From Hawksworthiomyces lignivorus (Eukaryota > Ascomycota > Sordariomycetes > Ophiostomatales > Ophiostomataceae), in contig NTMA01000013.1 of assembly GCA_002917075.1 (NCBI GenBank), forward strand, positions 186,001 through 250,000: a stretch of DNA of 64,000 nt. Reading direction: 5' to 3'. The notes below the pieces were generated by a model. It saw only the letters and a list, made by a program, of their open reading frames with translations, was not told the origin of the DNA and made no database searches. A program made the position numbers and the translations under genes. Shown one piece after another: positions 46,738 to 58,422 of the stretch. The stretch's first letter is position 1, and each line of letters opens with the position of its first letter.

Positions 46738-47897
46738 CTAGAGTAATCATGGGACTGGTGGGAATGCATGGATATTGGAACCTATCATGGTCAACGAAGA
46801 ATTGCTATGAATGAATTGAGACGGCGCACATTAGGATATTGTCTTTTGGGTGGTCTGGGTCGCATAGATAAGCATCGCATAGGTGTTGCAATGATCAATC
46901 GTTTCTGATGAGTAAATTCTACGCCGTTTAAACTACAAGATACGAGACCTCATGGGAAAAGGGAGCAGACGAGTTCCTGACGAACGATGCAAGCCCAAAG
47001 CTGGTTGGCCGAGAGTGAGATGGCCCGGGCCGACGCAATGGAATTAAGGAAAAAAAAGTTAAGAAAACTGTCTACAACATCGCACTGAACACAGGCAAGT
47101 TGGTGCTGCGCGTTTTGTAGAATCTGACCAGACAGTCTGGAAACCAGATGGGCTTTGGGGCGAAACAGAAACAAAACGCTCGCCGGAGACGCTAGGAGCA
47201 CATGTTTGTGGAGCGGCGGAATGACCAAAAATTGCCGAGCGGCTCACTCATTATGAGTAGTAGTTGTATATAGATGCAATATGCTCGCCATTGGAGGGGC
47301 TGTAGGTGACTGTCTCAGCCTCGTGTGAGTCACTAAAGAAGCGCCGCCCAGTCAAAATAGACAATTAAGGATTAGTACCCTGAAAGGAGTCACAGTGGGG
47401 GCCGGTCACTAAACTGCCTCGAATACGGAGTCGAGGGGAAGTAACATACTGTCATGCCACAGAGGAAAGAAGGATGACTAGCGGGGTTTCGCTCGTCTTC
47501 CTTGCCTCTGATGGCGCTAGTCCCGAACTGGTGAGGGGCGGTGTTGCTCGATAAGCCAGACCAGAACGATTTTTGTATGTATGGTATTTGAATTTTTTTT
47601 TTTTTTTCTTTTGTGCCTTCGAGAAGCTATTTTGCCATTCTGTCGAAGAAGACGTCTTTCGGCCTACATAACAAGATCGTGTCCCGGCCTCTGTCTTCGA
47701 AATCAGAAGCTTTGTTTCTCCTCTTCTTCTTCCTCTTTCTTCCATCTTTAAACCAACCCTCGTCTTCAACAACAGCAGCGCACATACAGCAGACTGCTGA
47801 CCGGCGACCCCTCTTTCCTCTTCCAACTTCACTTTTACTCCCCTCCACCAACTACCACTCTATACCTTAACCAGACACGCGATCAGATATACCCATC
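46738..47897. other. intergenic region and TIF6 promoter
   Basis: The first part is the 3' flank of the preceding gene. From about 47590 to 47897 the sequence is C/T-rich, as expected for the leader of a strongly expressed translation-related gene. Confidence 0.5.
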
Positions 47898-48835
47898 ATG
47901 GCAGTCCGCGCACAGTTTGAGAACTCCAACGAGTAAGGAAATCTACATTTGCTCCTTTCGGCAGCTTTTTTCTCTTCTCTGCTCTTTCTCGTCTTCTCTT
48001 CTAGCATCGATTGGGTACTAACCAGCAACGCAGAGTTGGTGTGTTTTCTACCTTGACAAACTCGTATGCGCTCGTGGCTATAGGCTCGAGCGAGAACTTC
48101 TACAGCATCTTCGAGGCCGAGTTGCAGGATGTGATCCCCATATGCCGGACCACCATTGCCGGTACCCGGATTGTCGGCCGGTTAACAGCGGGGTAAGCTT
48201 TTTTTTCGCGGGTTTTTGCTTGCCCAAAGACCGCAGCCCAAAAAAAAAGGGGATGCATGTTAGCTGACATCTTCCTCTCTCCGCATAGCAACAAGAACGG
48301 CCTCCTTGTCCCTACCAGCACCACCGATCAGGAGCTCCAGCACTTGCGTAATTCCTTGCCGGACGAGATTCAGATCCGCCGCGTCGAGGAGCGGCTATCC
48401 GCACTAGGAAACGTCATTGTGGCCAATGACCATATTGCGCTCGTGCACCCAGATGTGGAGCGTGAGACCGAAGAGATCATAGCCGACGTGCTCGGCGTCG
48501 AGGTGTTCCGCCAGACTGTCGCCGACAACGTACTTGTCGGCTCTTACATGGCGCTATCCAACCAAGGCGGTCTTGTGCACCCCAAGACCAGCGTTCAGGA
48601 CCAGGATGAGCTGTCAAGCTTGCTCCAGGTGCCGCTAGTGGCCGGCTCTGTCAACCGCGGCAGCAGCGTCATCGGCGGCGGCATCGTGGTCAATGACTGG
48701 CTGGCCGTGACGGGCCTGGACACCACGGCCACGGAGCTGAGTGTCATCGAGAGCGTCTTCCGCCTCGGCGAGGGCAATGCACCAGGCCACATCAACACGG
48801 CGCTCAAGGACACCATAGTGGAGTCTTTCTACTGA
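47898..48835 (+). CDS. TIF6: eukaryotic translation initiation factor 6
   Basis: Seen: exons 47898-47932, 48034-48192 and 48289-48835 give 246 aa, the family's usual length. The start [16 protein letters not shown] matches the family, and the introns (101 and 96 nt) fall cleanly between NE/VGVF and TAG/NKNG. Highly conserved stretches include [56 protein letters not shown] and [19 protein letters not shown]. Known: eIF6/Tif6 is a five-fold pentein that is needed for 60S biogenesis in the nucleolus and blocks premature joining of the 40S subunit; it is released by Sdo1 and Efl1. The gene is intact. Confidence 0.98.
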
Positions 48836-51142
48836 AAAGGGAGAACAGAAAAAAAATGAACCGAAAAAAAAAAGGCAAATCATGCTGTTTTGGAAAGGAG
48901 ACGGAGTAGAGGAGGACTACGACACAGCGGGATGCGAGGGTATTTGCACAAAAGGTACAGGGCGTCTGGCGTCTTTATGTCTTTCCATGTCCGGGCCTTT
49001 TTTTCTCTCTCCACGAACCCTGGTGTGCTGGAGAAGCTAGCATGTTGTCTGCTGAGCACTGCTGTTTATTGCACGCTAAGCAAGATGTCATAATCTCCTT
49101 GTTTTTTTATCATGTCTCCCTCCTTATGTGTTCGGTTTTTGTCTCCACATGGCAGCGTAGGCTGTTGATCTTTCATCACCCATTTTTTTGGGCGGAATAT
49201 GACTTGGCCAGAAGCTGCCAATGGAGAGCAGGGCATCAGGCTGATCGGAATGCGTACTCGGTTGAGTACACGCACTCGCAATGGAGCTTGTGCCACGAGG
49301 AGAAGGATACTATCCAATTGGAGGAAAGTTATACCCTCAAGCCTCTTTTTAAGATAGATAGGATAGCAGAGCGAGAATTTTCGAGGAGGCAAAATCTGCC
49401 CTGAAGAGGGACAACAATTAAACGCATGCAAAAGATGCTGTCTGACCAAACCGTTTTACCAGTCGTGTGTTAGATACAGCCGTTGACCCACAACGAACAA
49501 CGCACAAAACCTCAAATGTAGTATCGACAAAAAGAGGAGCTGTAGGATTAATTATTGGTTTGGCGGTGTTCGCGAGCCTCTAGTGGAAGGTGTTTGCAGT
49601 GGAGGGGAAGCCCGTCAACGGCGCCCCGTTACACTGTCTATTCTGAACACGAAAGGAAAACCCGAAAGAGCTGGTAGAGCTGTCATCGTGGCAAGTCCAG
49701 ATCCTGTTGTTTGTCCTACTTGGTCCGAGTCCTTCTTTTATTTTTGTGTGTTCTCACCAACCAGGTTTTCCGCATGTACGATGTGCGGCTGCGTTCTTAA
49801 TTTTCTGCTCTGCCTCAGATCTTGGCTTTGTAGGATATAAATCAGGCTGAGCCGGGCTTTTTTTTTTTTTTTTTTTTGGTTCTTATTCACTTTTCCAGCT
49901 GTTTCGGCCCTGTGCGCTTCGTCTCTTCTTTTGTTCGTCTCTTCTCTATTTCTCTGTTCAATTTTCTCGGATCACGATGGTTCTCGTCAATTTGATACAC
50001 GACAACCCCCTAGGGATAATTAGCTAGCACTGCGCAGTTCCCAGTTGAGCATCAACTCTCCCTCTCAGCTGTCGCTCTTTTCGACTTTGCGCTGCAGTAG
50101 GTGGTCGGGTCAGCTTTTGATATTCTTATATTATATTATATTCTTGTTTGTGAACTACGTTGGTCCCCGGCAAGCCTACTGTGTAGTGGCCGATTCTACG
50201 CTGTAGGTGCGCTTGCAGGCATTGATCAGTATTCCGCACCCTCCGCCCTCCCTTCGCAGTCCTTTCTTAGCGTCCTCCCCTTGGCAACGAAGCCCCGCCA
50301 ACCGTTCTTGTGTTGACATTGCCACGAGAGACGGCAGACATACGTAAGACAAATATTTCTCAAAGTTTGGAAGGAACAAAAGCCTGGTGAGAAAATATTT
50401 GAGTAATAAATTTCCATTAAAAGAAATCACGACTCAGCGACGCTCAACTTCCTCTTCACACCAACTCAAAAGCTGCGGCTTCGCTTCTTTCCGTTTTTGG
50501 AGCCGTGTGTTCATGCAACAAGGCAGAGCCGTGCCGCGTTTTCTAGCATTGAACCTTCTCTTTGGTCCCTCTTGCTGCAGCGTGAGCTCATCTCTTCTCC
50601 TTTCCCGTCCTTGTCGCTTCTCTGTTGCTGCTGCTTTTTGTGCTGTTCACGATACCGGATGGAAGAGGTCCGGCGAACTTTCACAAGAGAAAAGACCATT
50701 TAGGACTGACTATTTGCTATTCTTCGAAAAGGGAAAATCAAGTATTGGACCAGAGGCAACCTTGTTTAGCTCTTTCCAAATACGCAACCTATCCTGCGTC
50801 GACATCGTTCCCTCTTTCCTCGCCTATATCTCACCTTTTAAGTAACAACGGGGAGCACTTTTGTTTCAGCAAGAAGGAGCCCTTGCTAGCCTCCCCTCTT
50901 TCCTATTGCAACCTGTTTCCACACGCCCTACTCCCTAAGATTTTTTTTTTTTTTTTTGCTCTCCTAATCTGCCTCTTTTTTTCCATTTTCCCACTGCCTC
51001 TATCGGCCCTCTTTTCTCACTCCCTCCCTTATGCTCTACCCGAGACGCTCCCATTAACCCGTCATGCTAAGGGGTTCCACTTCCCTTTGAACCAAGACGA
51101 CACTCACGGCGCCACTACCGCTCTACCCTCGTCTCCTCTCAC
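48836..51142. other. intergenic region
   Basis: 2.3 kb. The stretch 49858-49879 is a long T run and another T run lies at 50941-50957. The last several hundred nt are C/T-rich and probably the leader of the 51143 gene. No gene is supportable. Confidence 0.5.
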
Positions 51143-51787
51143 ATGATGAATGTTTCTACTTCGCCTTCGACACGCCGCATGCCACGTCCGCGTCCTCTTA
51201 CTTCTCCTTCTTCCCCGCTCATGCCCCAGCACCAAACAGGAGAACCAGACCATGATCAAGGGTACGGTTCTGTTTCTGGTTCTACGTACGGCGGTGATGA
51301 TGATCACAGCGGATTCTACCAAGTCTCCTTGTCCAGCGGTTCTGCCAGCCAGGCCCCTCATGTAGGCGATCCTCTGAGCTATTCGCAAACTCAGAACCAG
51401 CTGCACCGACAGCTGCACCATCGGTCCCAGTCCTATTACCAACCCAACAGCTACAACTCCAACTACGGTTACAACTTGAGCAGCGACAGCAGCAACAGCA
51501 GCAACGACACCGGCTCGCTTCGCCCGGTACAAGAGTACCACAACGCCTTTGCCAATGTGGACGCCCCTTCCACAGCCTCCTCCTCAGCATCCGCGTCTGC
51601 GTCGCCGTTTGCCTCTTTCTCCTCGGCTTCGCGCGCCTTCCTCGAGCATCGCCGCCAGCAATCTATCCCCAACCTCCTGCCGTCCATTGCATCGTCCTTG
51701 GGCCGCAACATCAGCCGCGCCATCTCTCCGGACCGCTCACTGCGGTCTCCCCAGGTTCCGATACCGGCGCACAGAAACGAGCCGGAG

Positions 51788-51820
<33 letters not shown>

Positions 51821-53377
51821 TACGACAGTGACGAGGAGGCCGAGAGGAACGGTATGGCACCATTCACAGGCGACAGCAGAACAAGACGAACGAACATATA
51901 CACAACCTACAAGAGTAGCAGAAACAACAACAGCGCAAGAAGCAGCAACGACAGCCCATCGGTAGCAGGCAGCTTCTCAACCTGGCTGTCTGGTGCCGGC
52001 GGAGGAGCAAAAACTGGGAGTTCAGATCCTTCATCATTCGTCTCGCCGTCTAGGGCTGCAACACCTGAATCCGCTATTCTCGCACATCGGGGAGGTGCGG
52101 TGGCAGGCTCTGCCTACAGAACCATGTCGCTTGCGAGCGATTCCTCCTCAACGCCGAAGAGCTCGGCTCCAGCACCCACATCGACGTCGCCGTCACGCTT
52201 CTCCCAGTTCGCGTCGTCGATGTCTGCCACACTTTCTCGCCTTACACAACAACAGCAGTCCCCTCTGAGCCCACGTGCGGCGAACACTGTTCCGGGATTT
52301 GAGAACGATGAATTCTATTATTTGGATGTAGATGCTGCTCTTTTCCCGGCTGGCCAACCGACCGACCGGGATGTCTTTTCACCATCCGCCTACAAAAATC
52401 TCGAAGCGAACGCCACTGGCGTCTTAACCCGGCTGCAGGCGGCATATCGCCAGCGGAGCCTGGCCCTTCGGGATCTGGCTGCCGAAAAGAGCGCTCGCGA
52501 TGAAGAGCTCGAAGAGGCCGAGACGCGAGCACAGCATCTGAAGATGCAGCTGGAAGGCATGGCTCGAAAAGCCGCCGAACAGGAGAAGGAAATGCAGGCG
52601 CTGATGGATGAGCTGGCCGCAGAGAAAAAGGCGCGAGCCCAAGAGCGAGCCATGCTGCTATCTGGCGTGCCGACGACACCCACCGCATCCCGGATGGCTG
52701 CGGGAGGGGGCAGGCCGTCAAGTGCTATGAGAGACCGGGATGACGACCAGGCCACAGGCACCATTATATCTGAAGATTTGGGCGTGGAAGAAGCGCAGCG
52801 AGCGCAGAAGCGGCGGAATGCCTGGCGCAAGAGCTTGAAATCCGCCGACGGCAGCAGCTACGACGGCACCGACGATGGAGACGAAGAAGGCAGGAGCGCC
52901 GACGAGGACGAGAGCAGCAGCAGCGTGTTTTCGCGCTCACGGAGTCCGACCATCGCCCCGAGCATCAACTTCAGCTACAGCAATCACGACAGCGCCGGTG
53001 GCGACATCCAGCCTTCTCAGGTGTCGCATCCACGTGTGGCGGCGCTAGGCTCATCGTCGAGGCAGGGGGGTAGGCTCGCGTCGTCCTCATCTTCTGCGAG
53101 CACTGTCTCTCAGCAGCCCATGACCACGTTCCAAAAGTTGATGAAGAACGTCACGGCAGCCCTCAAGGACGAAGAGGCTGAATTCTACAGCAATGGGTCT
53201 GGTGGCCTGAGCAACTGCCGCAACTGCCGAGGCCAAGACGTCAGCTTTGCCTGGAATACAGTTAGTATCTTGCGGGACGAGAACAAACACCTGAAGCAGC
53301 GGGTCGGCCAGCTTGAGGTCGCCGTCGAGAGCGCTCTCGACGTCGTCAATGGTGTAGCCTTGGACGGAAGCATATGA
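51143..53377 (+). CDS. fungal Ser-rich protein with coiled coils, function unknown
   Basis: Seen: one exon, 744 aa. The N-terminal 400 residues are S/P/Y/Q-rich and disordered, with a Ser/Asp repeat (EDSDDSDDSDDSYDSDEE, about 211-228) that could be a casein kinase 2 target. A long charged coiled coil follows (about 425-520; LAAEKSARDEELEEAETRAQ). The C-terminus is the most conserved-looking part: MTTFQKLMKNVTAALKDEEA, a NCRNC pair of cysteines (SNCRNCRGQD) and a second coil (ILRDENKHLKQRVGQLEVAV) ending with ALDVVNGVALDGSI. A start from the tandem ATGATG is chosen as the first in frame. I cannot name the family; scaffold or cytoskeleton-linked roles are common for this layout, but this is only inference. 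Confidence 0.75.
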
Positions 53378-53997
53378 CCACTCTTCTGAAAGTTTCCTTT
53401 TTCTCTCTTTTTCCTTTGTCTCTCACATACGCACATGCATGGTCATGAAGCTGCCAATGGGTTTGTGATTCATGATGTATGATTTTTTGGATTAGGTTGG
53501 CATATTATTTTTGAGGTTTTCTGGTTCCTTGGGGCATATTGCCTCCCGTTTTCCTTTGTTTAAACTGCGTTCTCTTACAAATTGGATCTTTCAAAGGGGG
53601 CCGTGGCTGGCGACTGGTGGCACTGGGCTCAAGGAAAGAAGGAAAGCGTTATAGGACGGAAAAACACCACCCGTCGTTGACTCTTGAAATGCATCATATA
53701 GAGAAGCAAAAGATACCAAAATAGACCTACGCAACACCATGCTATCGAAGCAGGTGGACTCTTGAATTAAGCATAGCATTGACTGTGAAATTTGACATGG
53801 AAAAACTTCTCCGTTCTGTTTTGGACGTTTCACTCTTTTTGTTTGTATTCTTAACTGTTCTGTTTATGCTCGCAACCCCCTAAGCCTTTCCACAAATATG
53901 TACAAAATGATGTCCAGCAAGCCCTCTTTCGAAGGCTGCATTTCATCTACCGTCCTCTATCTCCCCCCACCCTCATTCTTACGGCCTCTTTCCCTCC
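53378..53997. other. convergent intergenic region
   Basis: 620 nt containing both 3' ends. No feature is recognised. Confidence 0.5.
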
Positions 53998-54505
53998 CTA
54001 GTGGTGCTTCTCGCTGTGGCCGTGGCCGTGCTCGTCGCCGCCTAGGAAGAAGTACTCGTAGCCGCAGTACGCTGCAAACGCCACCGTTGCAATACCCAGA
54101 CCCGGGAAGCCCGACTTGAAGCGGTTCCACCGGGTGAACTGACCGCGGTAGCGCCATGCCTCGCTGCGAGGAGGGGAGGATTTGTTAGAACCGACGACTG
54201 CAATTGCTGCGAGGATGGGAAGAAGAAAAAAACGTACTGCCGCTCCCACGGATCGTACCGCGGGGGGTTGCTGGCCCGGCGAAAGGCGCTGATGTCAAAC
54301 CCGGTCACATTGGCGTGCTCGGACCCGTGGCCGGCGCGAAGTATTCTAATCGAGAAAGGGTGGTCGTCGGTCAGCTACAAACATACGCTCACGCATTCCT
54401 TCTTTCTTGAATTGGGCTCGCTCCTGCTTTTCTCCCAGCTCTGGAGTCTGGTCGTTCTCTCGTCGGCCAGGCCGTCCGTCTGGTCGCTCACCTTGTCGGA
54501 TACAT
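53998..54505 (-). CDS. NADH:ubiquinone oxidoreductase subunit B12/NDUFB3 (complex I)
   Basis: Seen: three exons, 54505-54492 (only 14 nt), 54345-54238 and 54163-53998, giving 95 aa. Splicing yields MYPTRILRAGHGSEHANVTG, then FDISAFRRASNPPRYDPWER, EAWRYRGQFTRWNRFKSGFP and one transmembrane span (GLGIATVAFAAYCGYEYFFL) before a His-rich tail. Length, the DPWE-x-x-EAWRY core and single span match the fungal B12 subunit. Known: an accessory subunit of the complex I membrane arm in the mitochondrial inner membrane. Without the 14-nt exon there is no upstream ATG in frame. Acceptors agree with branch-like CTGAC near 54370. A (CAATT)5 repeat lies 9 nt upstream of the ATG. Confidence 0.9.
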
Positions 54506-55550
54506 ATCTGCTCAATTGAATTGAATTGAATTGAATTGGAGATCAGCTGCTCTCCATCAACAAATGAAACTCGGAATTAAAGAAGTTCGTCGGAATGCGA
54601 AGCCGGGTGCGCGTGCGGCTGGTCGCTGGCTGGGGATGTGCACGCGAGAGATTCGGTCGTGGGACGAGAAAATAAAGAAGAGGCTTCGTCGGAGGTCCAA
54701 AACGCAGAAGCCGCAAAATAATCGAGAGCCTCGGATTGGGCGGTTCTTCCTTCGTCCCTCTTTGTTGCTACAACGTGTATTTGGCACTAGACATACAACC
54801 CGCAAGCAGTGCTGGCGCTTTTTGCACAGGCGGCAGAATTGCGCTAAATTTGATCCCCAGGCCCCCTATAAGCAGCTGCCCCCTCTGGCTGGGCAGAAGC
54901 ACTCAGATACAATCTGGCGGACTGGACCCACATTGCAAAATCGGATTAGCAGATAACCCGAAAAGCGAAACTTGGAGCAGACTGCTGTCCCCCAGCGAGA
55001 AGGCTCTCTCTTAGGCCAATTCTACGGGGTCGTTGTCTGTTTGGCGTGTGCTATTTCTTTGTGTTCCAACCCGGTGACCAACTCCCAACGCTCTGTTTTA
55101 TCGCGACACATACCACGATCTCCAGTAACTTGTCTCTATACTCTCGTGGCACCAAAGGATTTGACGATCGCCGACGACCTGCACGATCTTGTCTTGATTT
55201 TTCTCAGCATCGCGAGAAGTAGGGTGATCCATACTCAGATCTCGCGCTCGACTTTTCCTTTCGTCTTGGGCGGCGTTCAAAGATACAGGCAGGTTCAATT
55301 GCCCATGCAGATCTTCTGAGCTCGACCCCTAACTTCTTTCTGCAGAATTTCTACACGGTTGGCGCCTCTCACCCGTTGCAGCTCTCGGCACCTGACTAGT
55401 GACGCTAAAACGAAGAACGCGATTCATCGGGCGAAAATAAAGAGAAGGACATAAAAAATAGATACATATTTAGCCCAATCAAAGGCAACCCAGCACTGGA
55501 TAGGACGCGATACTGAAAAAGAGGGCGGCTAGAGGCAAGAGAGAGAGAGC
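54506..55550. promoter_or_regulatory. divergent promoter between NDUFB3 and CAF1
   Basis: 1.0 kb. It begins with the (AATTG)5 tract at 54514-54538. No other site is recognised with confidence. Confidence 0.4.
54514..54538. repeat. (AATTG)5 pentanucleotide repeat
   Basis: Five perfect units ending 9 nt from the NDUFB3 start codon on the opposite strand, so probably inside its 5' leader or core promoter. Confidence 0.9.
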
Positions 55551-57414
55551 ATGCCTCCCCCGGTGTCTCGGTTCCAGAGCGGACCGAACACCATCTCCCC
55601 GTACCACCAACAGTTCTCTGCGCACCCACAGGCCGGCCACCCAGGAGCCCAGCACCCGTCACTCGGCCAGCCGTCGTACCTGAACCCTGCGGCAGCGGCA
55701 GCGGCAGCACAGCTGAACCCGTTTGGCGGCAATGGCGCGCTGAGCTTGGCGGCAGCCGCGGCGGCGGGCATGAACCCCGCGGCGGGCGGGTTTGGCGTCG
55801 GCGGCGACTCGGGCCTGGCGAGCCAGGCGGCGCGGATGGGCTTCGCCCACGGCGCGCAGCTGCAGCAGCAGCAGCAGGCGCAGCAGGCGCAGCAGCAGTC
55901 CCACCACCAGCAGCAGCAGCAGCAACAGCTGCACCACCAGCAGGTGCAGGCACACCAGCAACAACACCACAACCACCACCAGCTGCACGCCGCGCTGGGC
56001 GAGCCGCACCCCACCCGCATACCGGCTAAGGGCAGGATACGGGAGGTCTGGAAGCACAACCTGGTCGAGGAGATGGCCGCCCTGCGGGACCTGGTCGACA
56101 AGTATCCGTACATTGCCATGGTACGTATTGCCTCTTTTCTTTGTCATTTTTGTTTGTTTTCATATTGTTTGCCTTGCTCCCACTAACACCCTCCCTCTCT
56201 CTGTGTGCTATCAGGATACCGAATTCCCTGGCGTCGTCTCGCGCCCCATGGGCAGCTTCCGGGGCAAGAGCGACTACCACTACCAATGCCTGCGAACGAA
56301 CGTCGACCTTCTCAAGGTCATCCAGATCGGCATCACGCTCTTCAACGAGGAGGGCGAGACCCCGCCTGCGCGCCCCATATCCACCGACTCCGCCGCAGAG
56401 CTGGGCGGGCCAGTCGGCGGTCGCCGCGGCGCCCACCAGGGCGGACCCGGCTCGCTGCCGTACTCGTGGCAGTTCAACTTCAAGTTCTCCCTCAAGGACG
56501 ACATGTACAACCAGACGTCGATCGACTCGCTCGTCCAGGCCGGCATCGACTTCAACGTCATGGACCGCGACGGCATTGACCCGGTCGACTTTGCCGCCCT
56601 GCTCATCCCCTCGGGCCTGGTCTGCTTCGAGAGCGTCCACTGGATCTCGTTCCACGGCGGCTACGACTTTGGCTACCTGACCAAGCTGCTGCACTGCAAG
56701 CCCCTGCCTAGCGACGAGATCGAGTTCGACCAGATCATGAAGCTCTACTTCCCCTCCACCTACGACGTGAAGCACCTCATGAAGCACGCCATCCGCCTGC
56801 ACAACGCCGGCCAGCTGACCCCCGGCGACGCGGCGGCGGCCGAGGTCCTGCAGAAGTTCGAGCACAAGTCTGGCCTCGAGAACATCGCCGAGGCCCTCAA
56901 GGTCAAGCGCGTCGGCGCCGCCCACCAGGCCGGCTCCGACAGCCTGCTGACCGGCCGCGTCTTCTTCCAGATGCGCGAGAAGATCTTCCACGGCGAGATC
57001 CCCGAGGAGCAGGTCGGCAAGGTCTGGGGCCTCATGGTCCCCGACATCCCCCCCGTGCCGGGCATGACCGGCCAGCTCGGCGGCTTCCGCTACGGCGGAG
57101 CATCCGCGGGCGCAGCGGCGGGCGGCGGTGCTGGCGCGAGCGGCGTGGGCGGCGACGGCAGCGGCGCCAGCGGCATCGACGGAGCCAGCGGCAACGGCGG
57201 CAACGGCGGCAGCAACGTCAACGGCGGCGGCGTCAACGGCTCGTCGGCGACCAACGGCAGCGGCGCCCCGAGCACGCCCCACACGTCCAGCGCCGGCCTG
57301 GTCAATACCCCCGCGGCCGGCAGCCACAACACCAACAGCATGGGCATGGGACCCATGACGCCCGGCGGCGGTGGCGGCGTGTTCGGCAGCTTCGCGTTCG
57401 GCGGGTCACGGTAG
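55551..57414 (+). CDS. CAF1/POP2 family mRNA deadenylase of the CCR4-NOT complex
   Basis: Seen: exons 55551-56120 and 56215-57414 give 589 aa. Residues 1-155 are A/G/Q/H-rich, with poly-Q runs around 104-135. The DEDDh nuclease domain begins at RIREVWKHNLVEEMAALRDL. Catalytic residues are visible in MDTEFPG (Asp and Glu, at the exon join), WISFHGGYDFGYLTK (Asp) and AHQAGSDSLLTG (His and Asp). Other landmarks are YNQTSIDSLVQAGIDF and VWGLMVPDIPPVPGM. A Gly/Ala/Ser/Asn-rich tail follows. Known: Caf1/Pop2 shortens poly(A) tails in the cytoplasm. The core is intact. A short insert after NEEGETPP (about 30 residues, GGPVGGRRGAHQGGPG) sits between conserved strands and is unusual. Confidence 0.96.
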
Positions 57415-58422
57415 GGCCATGGATGAAGACGCAGATGGAAAGCGGGCTCCGATGCTCAGACCGGATTTTGCACGCTTCTGCTATGGTCTAGACTAGGAGG
57501 AGAAAGAGGAGCTGGGAGGGCGGGGATGAGAGGAAAGGATGCAAGGAGAAAATGAATCAAAAAGAATCAACATCATCACTAGTGTTTATGTATTAAAGGG
57601 AGGGTAATGACGCTGGCGGGACAAGGGAAAAAAAAGGAGCACAGCTCCTTTCTCTGTTCTCCATGGCGCTCCTCTCTCTCTCTCGTGTATATTTTTCTCT
57701 CCATCATATTCATTTCTTATTTTCTTGTGCTTCAGTTTTTTCTTATCTTCTGGCAGGCAGGGCAAGGATGGCGGCTAGGGGGGAAGAGGGTTCACAGGGA
57801 CAGCAAAAGGTGTTCTTTATTTTTTTTTTCCTATTTTGTTTGCCCGGTCCTATTGATTTCTCTTTTTTGGTATGTGTGTGTGCTTGCGTTTCTCTTGCTT
57901 CTCTTTCTTCTTGCTTTTGACTTTCTTTCTTTCCGTGTAACCTTTCATACATATTTTTTTGTCTGCTTCTCGGTGTCCATGTTGCTGTCATGTGTTCTCT
58001 TCCTATTTTACTTTGAAAATCAATGGAACGGCGTTTCTTATTGAGTTGATCCTCAACTCCTTGGTCTAGAAAGGCGACATGTGATGTTTTGAAATTGCCA
58101 GTTTCATATTCACTATGAAATGTCTAAGGCTCAAATAAAACAGAACGGAGTGGTGTAAAATAGCATTGCTTGGGCGCCAATCTGTGCTTATCCATAACAA
58201 CAAACCATTGCAACAATTTAGAAAAAAAAAATAGAAGAATAGCAGAGCGGCCTAGAGTATTCTATAAAAAAAAGATCCAATCCGATTCTCCTCACAACGC
58301 AGAACGCCTAGATGAAACCCACACCCCATATGCTGTAAACGGTGAAGTGAGACGTAAAACCATCAAAGCGAAATAAGGCAAAAGCAAAATATACCCTCTC
58401 CCCATTTCTCTGCCCCCTCTGC
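57415..58422. other. convergent intergenic region
   Basis: 1.0 kb containing the 3' ends of CAF1 (+) and FYV10 (-), T-rich in the middle. No gene is supportable. Confidence 0.5.

Noticed and set aside
56026..57327. 433-codon frame antisense to CAF1
   Set aside because: Shadow of a GC-rich, strongly conserved nuclease gene.
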